From UBA4417 sp031550085 (GTDB lineage: Bacteria; Bacteroidota; Bacteroidia; Bacteroidales; UBA4417): a DNA stretch of 14,292 bases. Positions 6,460 to 14,114 of this stretch are shown here, piece by piece (position 1 is the stretch's first letter; each line of letters starts with the position of its first letter). The stretch spans positions 1 through 14,292 of the forward strand of contig JAVBOY010000028.1 in NCBI GenBank assembly GCA_031550085.1, written 5' to 3'. The position numbers and the translations under genes were made by a program. The notes below the pieces were generated by a model. It was not told the DNA's origin. It made no database searches and saw only the letters and a list, made by a program, of their open reading frames with translations.

Positions 6460-7191
6460 ATGAATCTGGTCATTGACATCGGAAACACAAAAACAAAAGT
6501 TGCCGTTTTTTCGCAGGAAACGGTGATTTCATTGGAAGCGTTTGAGGAGCTCACCACCGAAAGACTTTCACTTCTTTTAAAAAAGCATGAAACAATTCGT
6601 GCCGGCATTTTATCTGCTGTGCGGGATTATCCAGAATCAATCGATTTGTTGCTGCAAAAACTTCCGTTTTTTCTGAAAATGGATTCGCAAACGCCGGTTC
6701 CCCTGATAAAACGTTATGCATCACCCGAAACATTGGGAAATGACCGGTTGGCATTGGCCGTTGCTGCTTCAAAACAATTTCCCGGACAGAATGTGTTGGT
6801 CATAGGCGTGGGAACCACCCTCACTTACGATGTTGTCAACAGCAACAACGAGTATTTAGGCGGAGCCATTGCACCGGGAATTTTTATGCGGTTTAAATCG
6901 TTGCATGCATTCACCGGAAAACTACCGCTTATTACCGAATTTTCAGAAACACCGCCCATTGGGACATCCACAAAAGAATGTTTGATTTCAGGCGTTTTAA
7001 ACGGGATCAAAGCCGAAGTCGCCGGCATGATCGGCCTTTTTGCTTCCGAACTGAACAATTTAAGAATAATTTTGACGGGGGGTGATGCAAAATATTTTGA
7101 TAAAATTGTAAAAATGAAGACCTTTACGGCCTCAAATTTGGTTTTAAACGGACTTAATCACATACTCAATTACTCCCTTGAAGAAAAATAA
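6460..7191 (+). CDS. coaX: Type III pantothenate kinase (CoaX) with altered DxGT motif
   Basis: CoaX phosphorylates pantothenate with ATP, the first step of coenzyme A synthesis; it belongs to the acetate and sugar kinase/Hsp70 fold. The 243-residue product has normal length and motifs: DIGNTKTK (6-13, phosphate-1 loop with catalytic Asp6), LGNDRLA (92-98, pantothenate-binding G-x-D-R), GGAIAPG (134-140) and ILTGGDA (204-210, adenosine pocket). The second phosphate-binding motif, normally (V/I)IDxGTxxTxD, reads VIGVGTTLTYD at 114-124: the conserved Asp is Gly116 (codon GGC at 6805-6807), while Asp124 is kept. From established work on this family that Asp is important for activity, so function may be impaired or the base may be an error. 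ATG at 6460 gives the canonical MNLVIDIGNT start. The 3' end overlaps the next gene by 14 bases. Confidence 0.94.
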   Translation: MNLVIDIGNTKTKVAVFSQETVISLEAFEELTTERLSLLLKKHETIRAGILSAVRDYPESIDLLLQKLPFFLKMDSQTPVPLIKRYASPETLGNDRLALAVAASKQFPGQNVLVIGVGTTLTYDVVNSNNEYLGGAIAPGIFMRFKSLHAFTGKLPLITEFSETPPIGTSTKECLISGVLNGIKAEVAGMIGLFASELNNLRIILTGGDAKYFDKIVKMKTFTASNLVLNGLNHILNYSLEEK

Positions 7192-8455
7192 TCTTTTTAT
7201 ATCGCTGTTTTTCATAGCACTAAGTATACTTCCATGGGTTGCATCAGCCCAAAATTCGTCAAGCGCTCCGTATTCACGGTACGGCATCGGCGAGCTATTC
7301 GAAAACAACAACCAACTATCGCTGGCTATGGGCGGCACAAGCATTGCCCAGCGTTCGAAGTATTTTATAAATTATTCGAACCCGGCTTCTTACAGTGTTT
7401 TCGATAGTACAAGTTTTGTTTTCGACGTGGCTGTGTACAGCAAATTTTCCACGTTTTTAACGACCGATATCAAGCAAGAGGCAAACTACACTTCGTTGGG
7501 ATACCTTACGCTGGGTTTTCCGGTTGCAAGACATTGGCGGACAAGTTTGGGAGTTATTCCGTATTCCAATGTCGGCTACATTGTAAAATTTGATTCCACC
7601 TATGAAAATATCGGGACAGCTTCTTTCGAAAATACGGGTACCGGCGGACTGAACAAAATTTATTGGGGAAACGGTTTCTCCATTTCCAAACATCTCTCGC
7701 TGGGATTTAACCTGACCTATGTGTTCGGTACCATTGATAAAGACAAAGCTGTTTTAATTCAAGCCGATACGGCATTGAACTCAAAGGTCGTCAACAATAC
7801 ACAAGTGGGTGGTTTTTTGACGGATTTAGGTCTTCAATACCAATGGAACCTCAAGAACAATTACTTCCTGACCTTGGGACTTGTGTACAGCCCTTCTTTG
7901 GATTTGAATGCAAAAAGTAACGATTTGTCGTACACTTTCTTAAGAAACGCCTCTACGGGAGTTGATAACATCTTGGATACGGTTTATTATTCCCCCAATA
8001 CCAAAGGAACCATTAAAATTCCTCAAAAATTAGGGTTTGGGGCCAATTATGGAAAAATCAATCAATGGGATATCGGAATCGATGCCCAGTGGCAAGATTG
8101 GTCAAAATACAGGTACTACGGGGAATCGAATGATTTGCAAAATTCATTACGCGTTTCAATCGGTGGGAGATTCATGCCTACAGCGGGGTTCGGCTCGTAC
8201 ATAAGGCGGTTGAACTACCGGGCGGGTGTTCGTTTCGAGAAAAGTTACCTGTACCTGAACGACAAATCGATCAATAATTTTGGAGTAAGCTTCGGGATCG
8301 GTTTCCCGCTGCCCAAATTATCTTCTTTGAATGTAGGATTTGAGTATGGAAGCGGTGGAACCATGGCCAATAACTTAATAAAAGAAAACTTTTTCCGGAT
8401 TTCGCTCGGGGTATCATTCTATGACCGCTGGTTCTTGAAACAACGGTATGATTAG
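7178..8455 (+). CDS. Outer-membrane beta-barrel protein (OmpP1/FadL-like or porin-family)
   Basis: A 425-residue exported protein. It starts at a TTG (7178-7180) inside the end of coaX; no in-frame ATG occurs until residue 52, and starting at the TTG yields a textbook signal peptide: KKNN, a hydrophobic core (LFISLFFIALSIL) and ASA before Gln25, so cleavage is likely after residue 24. The mature part opens with YSRYGIGELF and AMGGTS, the N-terminal hatch-like pattern seen in OmpP1/FadL-type transporters of Bacteroidota, followed by many alternating hydrophobic strands rich in Tyr, Gly and Asn and ending with ISLGVSFYDRWF near the C-terminus. The ligand is unknown. The 14-base overlap with coaX implies coupled translation. 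Position ahead of lptC fits outer-membrane biogenesis. Confidence 0.82.
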   Translation: MKKNNLFISLFFIALSILPWVASAQNSSSAPYSRYGIGELFENNNQLSLAMGGTSIAQRSKYFINYSNPASYSVFDSTSFVFDVAVYSKFSTFLTTDIKQEANYTSLGYLTLGFPVARHWRTSLGVIPYSNVGYIVKFDSTYENIGTASFENTGTGGLNKIYWGNGFSISKHLSLGFNLTYVFGTIDKDKAVLIQADTALNSKVVNNTQVGGFLTDLGLQYQWNLKNNYFLTLGLVYSPSLDLNAKSNDLSYTFLRNASTGVDNILDTVYYSPNTKGTIKIPQKLGFGANYGKINQWDIGIDAQWQDWSKYRYYGESNDLQNSLRVSIGGRFMPTAGFGSYIRRLNYRAGVRFEKSYLYLNDKSINNFGVSFGIGFPLPKLSSLNVGFEYGSGGTMANNLIKENFFRISLGVSFYDRWFLKQRYD

Positions 8456-8533
8456 GAAACTCCTTGACCATCCAAGATAAGATTCCACCAACCATTTTTT
8501 CGGTTACTTGTTTTCTCAAAAAAGGGAATCCTC

Positions 8534-9082
8534 ATGATAAAACCCGCAACGCTAGGTATTTTTGTCTTTTTTTTGGTTTTCTTTTCGTGTAAAACCGATT
8601 TAAAAGAGATCAAGAAGCTATCGCAGATTGACACATTGCCACAGATGTATGCCAAAAACATGGTCTTAAAGCAGAGTGAGAATGGGATTACGACCTTAGA
8701 GCTTTCCGCCCCTGTTGTCAAATCCTACCAAACGGAAGATCCTTACACCATTTTTCCTGCGGGCGTAAGGGTTACTTTTTTTGATTCGTTGTTGCGTCCA
8801 AAGTTAGAAATCACGGCAAACCAAGGCATAAAATACGAACGAAAACAGTTGATGGAGGCAAAAGGAAATGTGATCGTGCACGATTACAAACAACACCGTA
8901 CCTTAAACACCGAAAAGCTTTCTTGGGACGAAAAAAGCCGCCATATTTTTACCGATGAATTTGTCAAATACACAACGCCAACTGCAATTATTACAGGTAC
9001 CGGTTTAAATGCCGATGACATTTTTTCGGAATGGGAAATTAAAAATGTATCGGGAGTCCTAAAGGCAAATGACAACCACTAA
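8534..9082 (+). CDS. lptC: LPS export protein LptC-like lipoprotein
   Basis: LptC is the periplasmic, inner-membrane-anchored part of the Lpt bridge that moves lipopolysaccharide from the LptBFG ABC transporter to LptA. The 182-residue product begins with a hydrophobic segment (residues 7-18) ending in FFSC, so it may be lipidated at Cys19 rather than held by a transmembrane helix as in enterics; the lipobox is loose (Phe/Phe/Ser before Cys). The rest carries the LptC beta-jellyroll pattern: MYAKNMVLKQSENG, TTLELSAPVVKSY, FPAGVRVTFFDS, ITANQGIKYE, LMEAKGNVIVHD, LNTEKLSWDEKS and FTDEFVKYTTPTAIITGTGLNAD, i.e. the typical alternation ending in a G-x-G-L-x-A-D motif. It follows the beta-barrel gene after 78 bases and is probably in the same operon. 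Confidence 0.88.
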   Translation: MIKPATLGIFVFFLVFFSCKTDLKEIKKLSQIDTLPQMYAKNMVLKQSENGITTLELSAPVVKSYQTEDPYTIFPAGVRVTFFDSLLRPKLEITANQGIKYERKQLMEAKGNVIVHDYKQHRTLNTEKLSWDEKSRHIFTDEFVKYTTPTAIITGTGLNADDIFSEWEIKNVSGVLKANDNH

Positions 9083-9399
9083 CTTTTCAAGAGCTGAAAA
9101 TTCTTTCTTGTTCAGGAAAATCAGCAAATAAGCAGCTCCTGAATACGGTTCACCTGAAATATTGAATCAGGCAAAGACAATGGATTCTTATATTGCTCCC
9201 AAGTCTTGCACCGCTTGGGCAGTAAGAATGAGTCAAAAGGTATGAATTTTTAAATACTTCACAACTCTTTTGAGAAGCAATCCTTTGCAGACCGTAAATT
9301 TTTCATGTTTGCCGTAATTTTTGTTTTTTTTCATCACCGAAAATTCGTACCTTTGCCCCCTTTTATAGATTTATCATAAGTAAATAAAACTACACACCA
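9083..9399. other. Gene-free stretch between lptC and the peptidyl-prolyl isomerase gene
   Basis: Only short open frames exist on either strand. The right end carries the promoter at 9320-9355. Two small inverted repeats are present: TTCAGGA (9111-9117) with TCCTGAA (9137-9143), and CCCAAG (9198-9203) with CTTGGG (9214-9219); neither is followed by a T-run. In Bacteroides-like genomes I recall a CBS-domain transporter (hemolysin-type) gene between lptC and this isomerase; here nothing recognisable is left, though this comparison is from memory. Confidence 0.5.
9320..9355 (+). promoter_or_regulatory. Bacteroidota-type promoter of the peptidyl-prolyl isomerase gene
   Basis: TACCTTTG at 9348-9355 matches the -7 consensus TAnnTTTG exactly and continues as CTTTGCCCCC, the same form as at the DUF4290 gene. 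A TTTG at 9320-9323 is a possible -33 element, though the 24-base gap is long and the interval is a T-run that could provide an offset match. The predicted start near 9362 leaves a leader of about 38 bases. Confidence 0.65.
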
Positions 9400-11514
9400 A
9401 TGGCACTAATTGGAAGCATCCGTAAACATTATTGGTTTTTGGTACTGGTTATCGGTATCTCATTACTACTCTTCGTATTAAGTGATTTTTCAAGAAGATC
9501 AAATAAGCAACCGACGACAGTCGGTGAAGTTGTCGGCGAAAAAATTTCAATCATGGAATTTAATAAGCGTGTTGATGAAAACATTTCCCTGCAAAAGCAA
9601 AATTCCAACCGCGAAAACTTAACTTCGGCAGAAACATATCAAATTCAACAATCCACCTGGCAACAACTTGTCAACGAGATTGTGATGAACAGTGAGTACG
9701 AGAAACTGGGAATCATTGTCACCACGGAAGAGTTGACGGACATGATTCGTGGGGAACATATTCATCCGTATATCGTTCAAAGTTTTACCGATCCGAAGAC
9801 GGGCGCTTTTGACAAGAAAAATGTAATTGACTTCATTACTCATTTTGACGAAGCGAGCCCCGATTTCCAAAGCCGCTATTTGATGTTGGAAAAAGCGATC
9901 AAACAAGACCGGATCAATCAAAAATATAACAGCATTATTGGAAAAAGCTTTTACGTTCCTACTGCCTTTGCAAAACGCAGTTACGAGGATGCTTCCAAAA
10001 CGGCTAATGTTTTTATCGCAGGAATGCAATATAAATCCATCAACGATACAACCGTTAAGATCACCGACGACGATTATAAGAAATATTACGAGGCAAACAA
10101 GTACAGGTACCAACAGGACAAAACTACCTGTAACTTGGTATACATAAGCTTCCCGTTGGAACCAAGTGCGGAAGATATTGCAACTACAAAAGATCAGGTC
10201 AACAAGCTTTATGAAGAATTCAAAACGCTTCCTTCTTCGGAAGTGGCTTCATTTGTGAGTGCAAACACAGATACCAAATACGATAGCAGCTGGCACCACC
10301 GAGGCGATTTCCAACTGGTAGATTCCGCTTTATTCACTGCTCCGGTTGGCGAAGTGCTCCCTCCTGTTACAAACGGAAATCTGTTGCAAATTTTCAAAGT
10401 AATGGACCGGCAGGCCCGTTCGGATTCGTTAAAGGCAAGTCATATTTTAATCTCATATGCCGGATCGGCTGCACGCGAAGCTACCCGCACCAAAGAAGCT
10501 GCTGAAAAAATGGCCGACAGCATTCTCAATGTTGTAAAATCCAATCCTGCTCAGTTTGATTTGATTGCTTCCACACTTTCCGATGATCAGGTTGCAAAAG
10601 AGAGACAAGGCAATTTGGATTGGTTCCCCGACGGAGCGATGGTTGAACCGTTCAATTCAACGATTGCTAACGGAAGTGTCGGTGAAATTAAAAAGGTAGA
10701 AACTATGTTTGGTTACCACATCGTTAAGATTACCGGAAAAACAGCACCCAAGATAAAAGTAAAAGTTGCAAATATCGACCGCCGGATGGAAGCCAGTTCC
10801 AGAACCATCAATGCGATCTTCAACACAGCAAGCAGTCTTGCCGCCGAAAACAACACCATTGAAAAACTTGAAAACGCTGCAAAAGCAAAAGGTTTTGCGT
10901 TGCGTTCGGCTGACCAGCTTGATGCAATGGCTTCTACCATAGGAGGTATCGGACAAACCCGGGAAGTAGCACATTGGGCATTTAATAAAAATACCGAAGT
11001 TGGTAATGTTTCAAATGTTTTCAAAACCGAAGAAGCTTGTGTAGTAGCCGCCCTGAAAAGCAGAACCGAAAAAGGTATTATTCCGTTGGCTGATGTCAAA
11101 GAATACATAAAACCTCTTGTATTGCGCGAAAAGAAAGCGGAAATCTTAATAAAGAGAGCCTCCGAAAAAATCGCTACAATTACGGATGTTTCTGCATTCT
11201 TACAACAACCAACCATCAAAGTTGATACAGTAAATGTAGCATTTTCAGGTAGCAATTTACCGAACCACGGATATGAACCTAAAATTGTCGGTGCCATTTT
11301 CGGAAGCAAAGAAGGAAAAGTCTCCAAACCACAACAAGGAGAACAAGCTGTTTATGTATTTGTTGTCGATAAATTCAATACCGCTCCTCAAACGACCGAT
11401 TTCGACAAGCAAAAAAGAGATATGGCCATGTTATTCCAAAGCCGGGTGAATTCAATTCCCTCCGTTCTGGAGCAAAAAGCTCATATTACGGATAATCGCT
11501 TTATGTTTTACTAG
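9400..11514 (+). CDS. ppiD: Membrane-anchored peptidyl-prolyl cis-trans isomerase (PpiD/SurA-like)
   Basis: A 704-residue periplasmic folding factor. Residues 11-28 are a single N-terminal transmembrane helix after a short basic start, so the body sits in the periplasm. Residues 38 to about 215 are the SurA N-domain type helical chaperone module (it begins VGEVVGEKISIMEFNKRVDE). A parvulin rotamase domain spans about 342-447, with its marks in order: LKASHILISY (344-353), QGNLDWFPDG (403-412), MVEPFN (414-419) and FGYHIVKITG (437-446). The C-terminal 250 residues hold a second, degenerate isomerase-like or chaperone region. Such proteins help proteins emerging from the Sec translocon, especially outer-membrane barrels. 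ATG at 9400 follows its own promoter. It ends in FMFY just before a strong terminator and faces the kor operon. Confidence 0.93.
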   Translation: MALIGSIRKHYWFLVLVIGISLLLFVLSDFSRRSNKQPTTVGEVVGEKISIMEFNKRVDENISLQKQNSNRENLTSAETYQIQQSTWQQLVNEIVMNSEYEKLGIIVTTEELTDMIRGEHIHPYIVQSFTDPKTGAFDKKNVIDFITHFDEASPDFQSRYLMLEKAIKQDRINQKYNSIIGKSFYVPTAFAKRSYEDASKTANVFIAGMQYKSINDTTVKITDDDYKKYYEANKYRYQQDKTTCNLVYISFPLEPSAEDIATTKDQVNKLYEEFKTLPSSEVASFVSANTDTKYDSSWHHRGDFQLVDSALFTAPVGEVLPPVTNGNLLQIFKVMDRQARSDSLKASHILISYAGSAAREATRTKEAAEKMADSILNVVKSNPAQFDLIASTLSDDQVAKERQGNLDWFPDGAMVEPFNSTIANGSVGEIKKVETMFGYHIVKITGKTAPKIKVKVANIDRRMEASSRTINAIFNTASSLAAENNTIEKLENAAKAKGFALRSADQLDAMASTIGGIGQTREVAHWAFNKNTEVGNVSNVFKTEEACVVAALKSRTEKGIIPLADVKEYIKPLVLREKKAEILIKRASEKIATITDVSAFLQQPTIKVDTVNVAFSGSNLPNHGYEPKIVGAIFGSKEGKVSKPQQGEQAVYVFVVDKFNTAPQTTDFDKQKRDMAMLFQSRVNSIPSVLEQKAHITDNRFMFY

Positions 11515-11532
11515 AAACTAAAGTCTTAAAAT

Positions 11533-11574
11533 AAAAAATTGCGGCTGTCTTTTGAAAGGCAGCCGCAATTTTTT
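11533..11574. terminator. Strong bidirectional terminator between ppiD and korC
   Basis: AAAAAATTGCGGCTG (11533-11547) pairs with CAGCCGCAATTTTTT (11560-11574), 15 consecutive base pairs with a GC-rich core, and an inner CTT/AAG extension. T-runs stand on both sides when read from either strand. It lies 18 bases past the ppiD stop and 20 bases past the korC stop, so it serves both converging units. Confidence 0.93.
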
Positions 11575-11594
11575 TTGTTCGTTTAAATCAGAAT

Positions 11595-12149
11595 TTAATT
11601 TGCCGAATGAACCAGTGTGATTAATTCTTTTCCGGTTTCAATGGCCTTTTCATTTTCAGGAATCATGCCATGGTGACGCTCTGGAAGTGATTTTTCCAAT
11701 CCCTTGCGAATGTATTCACTGCTCACGATGGGTTTCAATTTCAAGAATCCACCCAAAACAATCATGTTGAACACTTTTGCCAATCCTAAACTACTTGCCT
11801 TTTCAGCTGCATCAATCTTGTAAATATTGATGTCCTTACGCGAAGGATGGTGCGTAATTCCATTCGGATCATAAATCAATGTTCCGTTCGGTTTTACGGA
11901 TGCTTCGAATTTATCCAGCGATTGCTGATTTAAAATGATGGCTGTGTCAAACTGATTTACAATGGGTGATGAAATACGTTCGTCGCTCAGGATAACGGTA
12001 ACATTGGCTGTGCCACCACGCATTTCAGGGCCGTAGCTGGGCATCCAACTTACTTCTTTGTTTTGCATCACACCTGAATAAGCAAGAATCTTGCCCATCG
12101 AAAGGACGCCTTGTCCTCCAAAACCGGCTATAATGATTTCTTCTGTCAT
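11595..12149 (-). CDS. korC: 2-oxoacid:ferredoxin oxidoreductase, gamma subunit
   Basis: The gamma subunit of the four-subunit 2-oxoacid:ferredoxin oxidoreductase, involved in CoA binding and subunit assembly. The 184-residue product has GFGGQGV at 9-15, the family's opening glycine-rich motif, SYGPEMRGGTANVTV (38-52), and the FNMIVLGGFLKLK block (about 127-139). Length is normal for a separate gamma chain. It is the last gene of the kor operon, 26 bases after korB, and is followed by the strong hairpin terminator. Whether the enzyme prefers 2-oxoglutarate or branched-chain 2-oxoacids cannot be decided from this subunit; nearby icd and gltA favour 2-oxoglutarate. Confidence 0.93.
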   Translation of the reverse strand: MTEEIIIAGFGGQGVLSMGKILAYSGVMQNKEVSWMPSYGPEMRGGTANVTVILSDERISSPIVNQFDTAIILNQQSLDKFEASVKPNGTLIYDPNGITHHPSRKDINIYKIDAAEKASSLGLAKVFNMIVLGGFLKLKPIVSSEYIRKGLEKSLPERHHGMIPENEKAIETGKELITLVHSAN

Positions 12150-12175
12150 ATCTTTATTTCGTTTTTAACGTGTGA

Positions 12176-12952
12176 TTAATCTTCGTTTACTTTAATATCG
12201 CCCATCGGATACATGGGGAACATATTTTCAACCATCCATTCGTTGGCTTTGAGCGGTGTCATTTTCCAACCCGAATTGCAATTCGAAACGATTTCAACAA
12301 ACGAAAGGCCTTTTTTCAACTTTTGATTTTCAAATGCCTTGCGAATGGCTCTTTTTGCTTTGCGAACGGCTGCCGGTGTGTGGACCGACTGACGCGTAAC
12401 ATAAAGTGTTCCGGGTAATTGAGCTACCAATTCGGTAATTTTCAAAGGAGCGCCCATTTCTTGTACATCGCGCCCGTAAGGAGATGTACTCGATTTCATG
12501 CCGGGCAAAGTTGTCGGAGCCATTTGTCCGCCGGTCATTCCGTAAATTCCGTTATTGATAAAAATAATGGTGATATTTTCACCCCGGTTGCAAGCATGTA
12601 TGGTTTCTGCCGTACCGATGGCCGCCAAATCGCCGTCACCTTGATAAGTAAAAACAAACTTTTCGGGCATCAGCCGTTTGATAGCGGTGGCAATTGCCGG
12701 AGCACGTCCATGGGCAGCACCTTGGCAATCTACATCAAAATAATCGTATGCCAAAACCGAGCATCCTACCGGAGCTACTCCAATGGTTTGGTTTTGAATT
12801 CCCATTTCTTCGATTACTTCGGCAACCAAGCGGTGCGTGGTTCCATGTCCGCAGCCCGGGCAGTAGTGCATCACCTTATTGGTAAGAACCGGAGTTTTTC
12901 TATAAACCAAATTTTCCGGTTTAATAATTTGTTCACGAGTTAATTCTGCCAT
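12176..12952 (-). CDS. korB: 2-oxoacid:ferredoxin oxidoreductase, beta (TPP-binding) subunit
   Basis: The subunit that binds thiamine pyrophosphate and decarboxylates the 2-oxoacid. The 258-residue chain has CPGCGHG at 31-37, the GCSVLAYDYFDVD segment (63-75), AAHGRAPAIATAIK (79-92), and the TPP signature from GDGDLAAIG (105-113) through FINNGIYGMTGGQ (131-143), which positions Mg and the diphosphate. The long C-terminal part that carries a cluster in pyruvate enzymes is absent, as normal for the KOR/VOR type. Translation is probably efficient: GGGAGG sits eight bases ahead of the ATG, overlapping the end of korA. It is five bases from the korA stop, so they are coupled. Confidence 0.95.
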   Translation of the reverse strand: MAELTREQIIKPENLVYRKTPVLTNKVMHYCPGCGHGTTHRLVAEVIEEMGIQNQTIGVAPVGCSVLAYDYFDVDCQGAAHGRAPAIATAIKRLMPEKFVFTYQGDGDLAAIGTAETIHACNRGENITIIFINNGIYGMTGGQMAPTTLPGMKSSTSPYGRDVQEMGAPLKITELVAQLPGTLYVTRQSVHTPAAVRKAKRAIRKAFENQKLKKGLSFVEIVSNCNSGWKMTPLKANEWMVENMFPMYPMGDIKVNED

Positions 12953-12957
12953 AACGA

Positions 12958-14043
12958 TTACCTCCCGATTATTTTAGTTTCTAATGCTTCTAATACTTCG
13001 CTGGGTGTCGGAATAATTCCGCCGAAACGGCCGAAATGTTCCACTTTCATGTTGGTGCCAACCGAAAGTTTTACATCTTCAATCATTTGTCCGGCATTCA
13101 TTTCTACGACCAAAATGCCTTTAACCTGATCGGCTAACTGGCGAAGTCGTTTTGTTGGGAATGGGAATAATGTGATTGGTCTTAGCAAACCAACTTTAAT
13201 ACCTTCTTTGCGGGCATCTTCCACTGCTTTTTGAGAAATACGGGCAGATGATCCGAAAGCTACAATCAGGTATTCCGCGTCATCACACATATATTCTTCT
13301 AAGCGGACTTCGTTCTCCTCCACTTCTTTATATTTTGCCTGAAAACGAAGATTGTTGTTTTCTTGTACGGCAGAGTCCATTTCCAAAGAGGTAATTACAT
13401 TTCTTTCTCTGGTGTTGGGTTTGCCTGTAGTAGCCCAAGGGCATTCTTTGATAATTTCTTCTTCGGTTTTTCTGGGTTGAAAAGGTGGTAATACTACTTT
13501 TTCCATCATCTGGCCAATAACACCATCAGAAAGGATCATCACTGGATTTCTGTATTTAAATGCCAATTCGAACCCGAGTACGGTATGGTCTGCCATTTCC
13601 TGTACAGAAGCAGGCGCTAGTACGATGAGCTTATAATCGCCATGCCCGCCACCTTTTACTGCCTGAAAATAGTCTGCCTGGCTTGGTTGGATAGTTCCTA
13701 AACCGGGTCCGCCACGCATTACGTTTACTACCACACAGGGTAATTCGGCTCCGGCTAAATAGGATATTCCTTCCAGTTTCAAACTAACACCGGGACTGGA
13801 AGATGATGTTATTACTTTTTTCCCGCAACCGGCACCACCATATACCATATTAATAGCACCTATTTCACTTTCGGCCTGCAAAACTACCATTCCGGTAGTA
13901 TTCCAAGGTTGAAGGTCCATGAGGGTTTCCATTATCTCCGATTGTGGTGTTATCGGATATCCGAAGTATCCATCGGCTCCACAGCGGATCGCTGCTTCGG
14001 CAATGGCTTCGTTTCCTTTCATTAATTTTATTTCTTCGTTCAT
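12958..14043 (-). CDS. korA: 2-oxoacid:ferredoxin oxidoreductase, alpha subunit (KorA/VorB type)
   Basis: The catalytic partner of KorB: it reacts a 2-oxoacid with CoA to give acyl-CoA, CO2 and reduced ferredoxin. The 361-residue sequence is close to Bacteroides proteins labelled VorB (3-methyl-2-oxobutanoate) and is also catalogued as 2-oxoglutarate KorA. Domain I (about 1-185) has GYFGYPITPQSEIMETL (25-41), GGAGCGKKVITSSSSPGVSL (69-88), MRGGPGLGTIQPSQADYFQ (109-127) and GGGHGDYKL; the domain II region (about 255-361) begins EYLIVAFGSSARI and includes GLLRPITLFPFP and HFGRFGGIIPTP. All expected parts are present. The ATG at 14041-14043 gives the family's usual LMKGNEA start. A 71-base spacer with repeats separates it from korD. 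Confidence 0.95.
   Translation of the reverse strand: MNEEIKLMKGNEAIAEAAIRCGADGYFGYPITPQSEIMETLMDLQPWNTTGMVVLQAESEIGAINMVYGGAGCGKKVITSSSSPGVSLKLEGISYLAGAELPCVVVNVMRGGPGLGTIQPSQADYFQAVKGGGHGDYKLIVLAPASVQEMADHTVLGFELAFKYRNPVMILSDGVIGQMMEKVVLPPFQPRKTEEEIIKECPWATTGKPNTRERNVITSLEMDSAVQENNNLRFQAKYKEVEENEVRLEEYMCDDAEYLIVAFGSSARISQKAVEDARKEGIKVGLLRPITLFPFPTKRLRQLADQVKGILVVEMNAGQMIEDVKLSVGTNMKVEHFGRFGGIIPTPSEVLEALETKIIGR
12961..12966 (-). promoter_or_regulatory. Clear Shine-Dalgarno site for korB
   Basis: On the minus strand GGGAGG precedes the korB ATG by eight bases and is formed by the last codons of korA (Gly-Arg) next to its TAA. Bacteroidota usually lack strong Shine-Dalgarno sites and the other starts in this window show none, so this one stands out and supports the korB ATG. 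Confidence 0.55.
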
Positions 14044-14052
14044 ATAGTAGTT

Positions 14053-14084
14053 ACGAGTTGACGAGTAAACGAGTTGACAAGAAA
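14053..14084. repeat. Period-8 tandem repeat between korD and korA
   Basis: Consecutive 8-base units read ACGAGTTG (14053), ACGAGTAA (14061), ACGAGTTG (14069) and ACAAGAAA (14077): three good copies and one decayed copy. It begins nine bases ahead of the korA start codon. The DNA on its other side, to the korD stop, is another low-complexity AT-rich tract (AAATTTA-like blocks). I recall similar short period-8 tracts in intergenic DNA of Bacteroidota; no function is known to me. Confidence 0.7.
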
Positions 14085-14114
14085 TATCTCACTCTTCGCT
14101 CTTAATTCTAAATT

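Noticed and set aside
9180..9245. Short frame MDSYIAPKSC... in the lptC-ppiD gap as a small gene
   Set aside because: Only 21 residues, no start context, no recognisable family.
9619..10113. 164-residue minus-strand open frame inside ppiD
   Set aside because: Antisense shadow without recognisable features.
10713..11327. 204-residue minus-strand open frame inside ppiD
   Set aside because: It is wholly antisense to a well-supported gene, has no recognisable motif, and its composition mirrors the ppiD codons.
12419..12943. 174-residue + strand open frame opposite korB
   Set aside because: It lies entirely antisense to a highly conserved TPP-binding subunit; no motif or start signal supports it.
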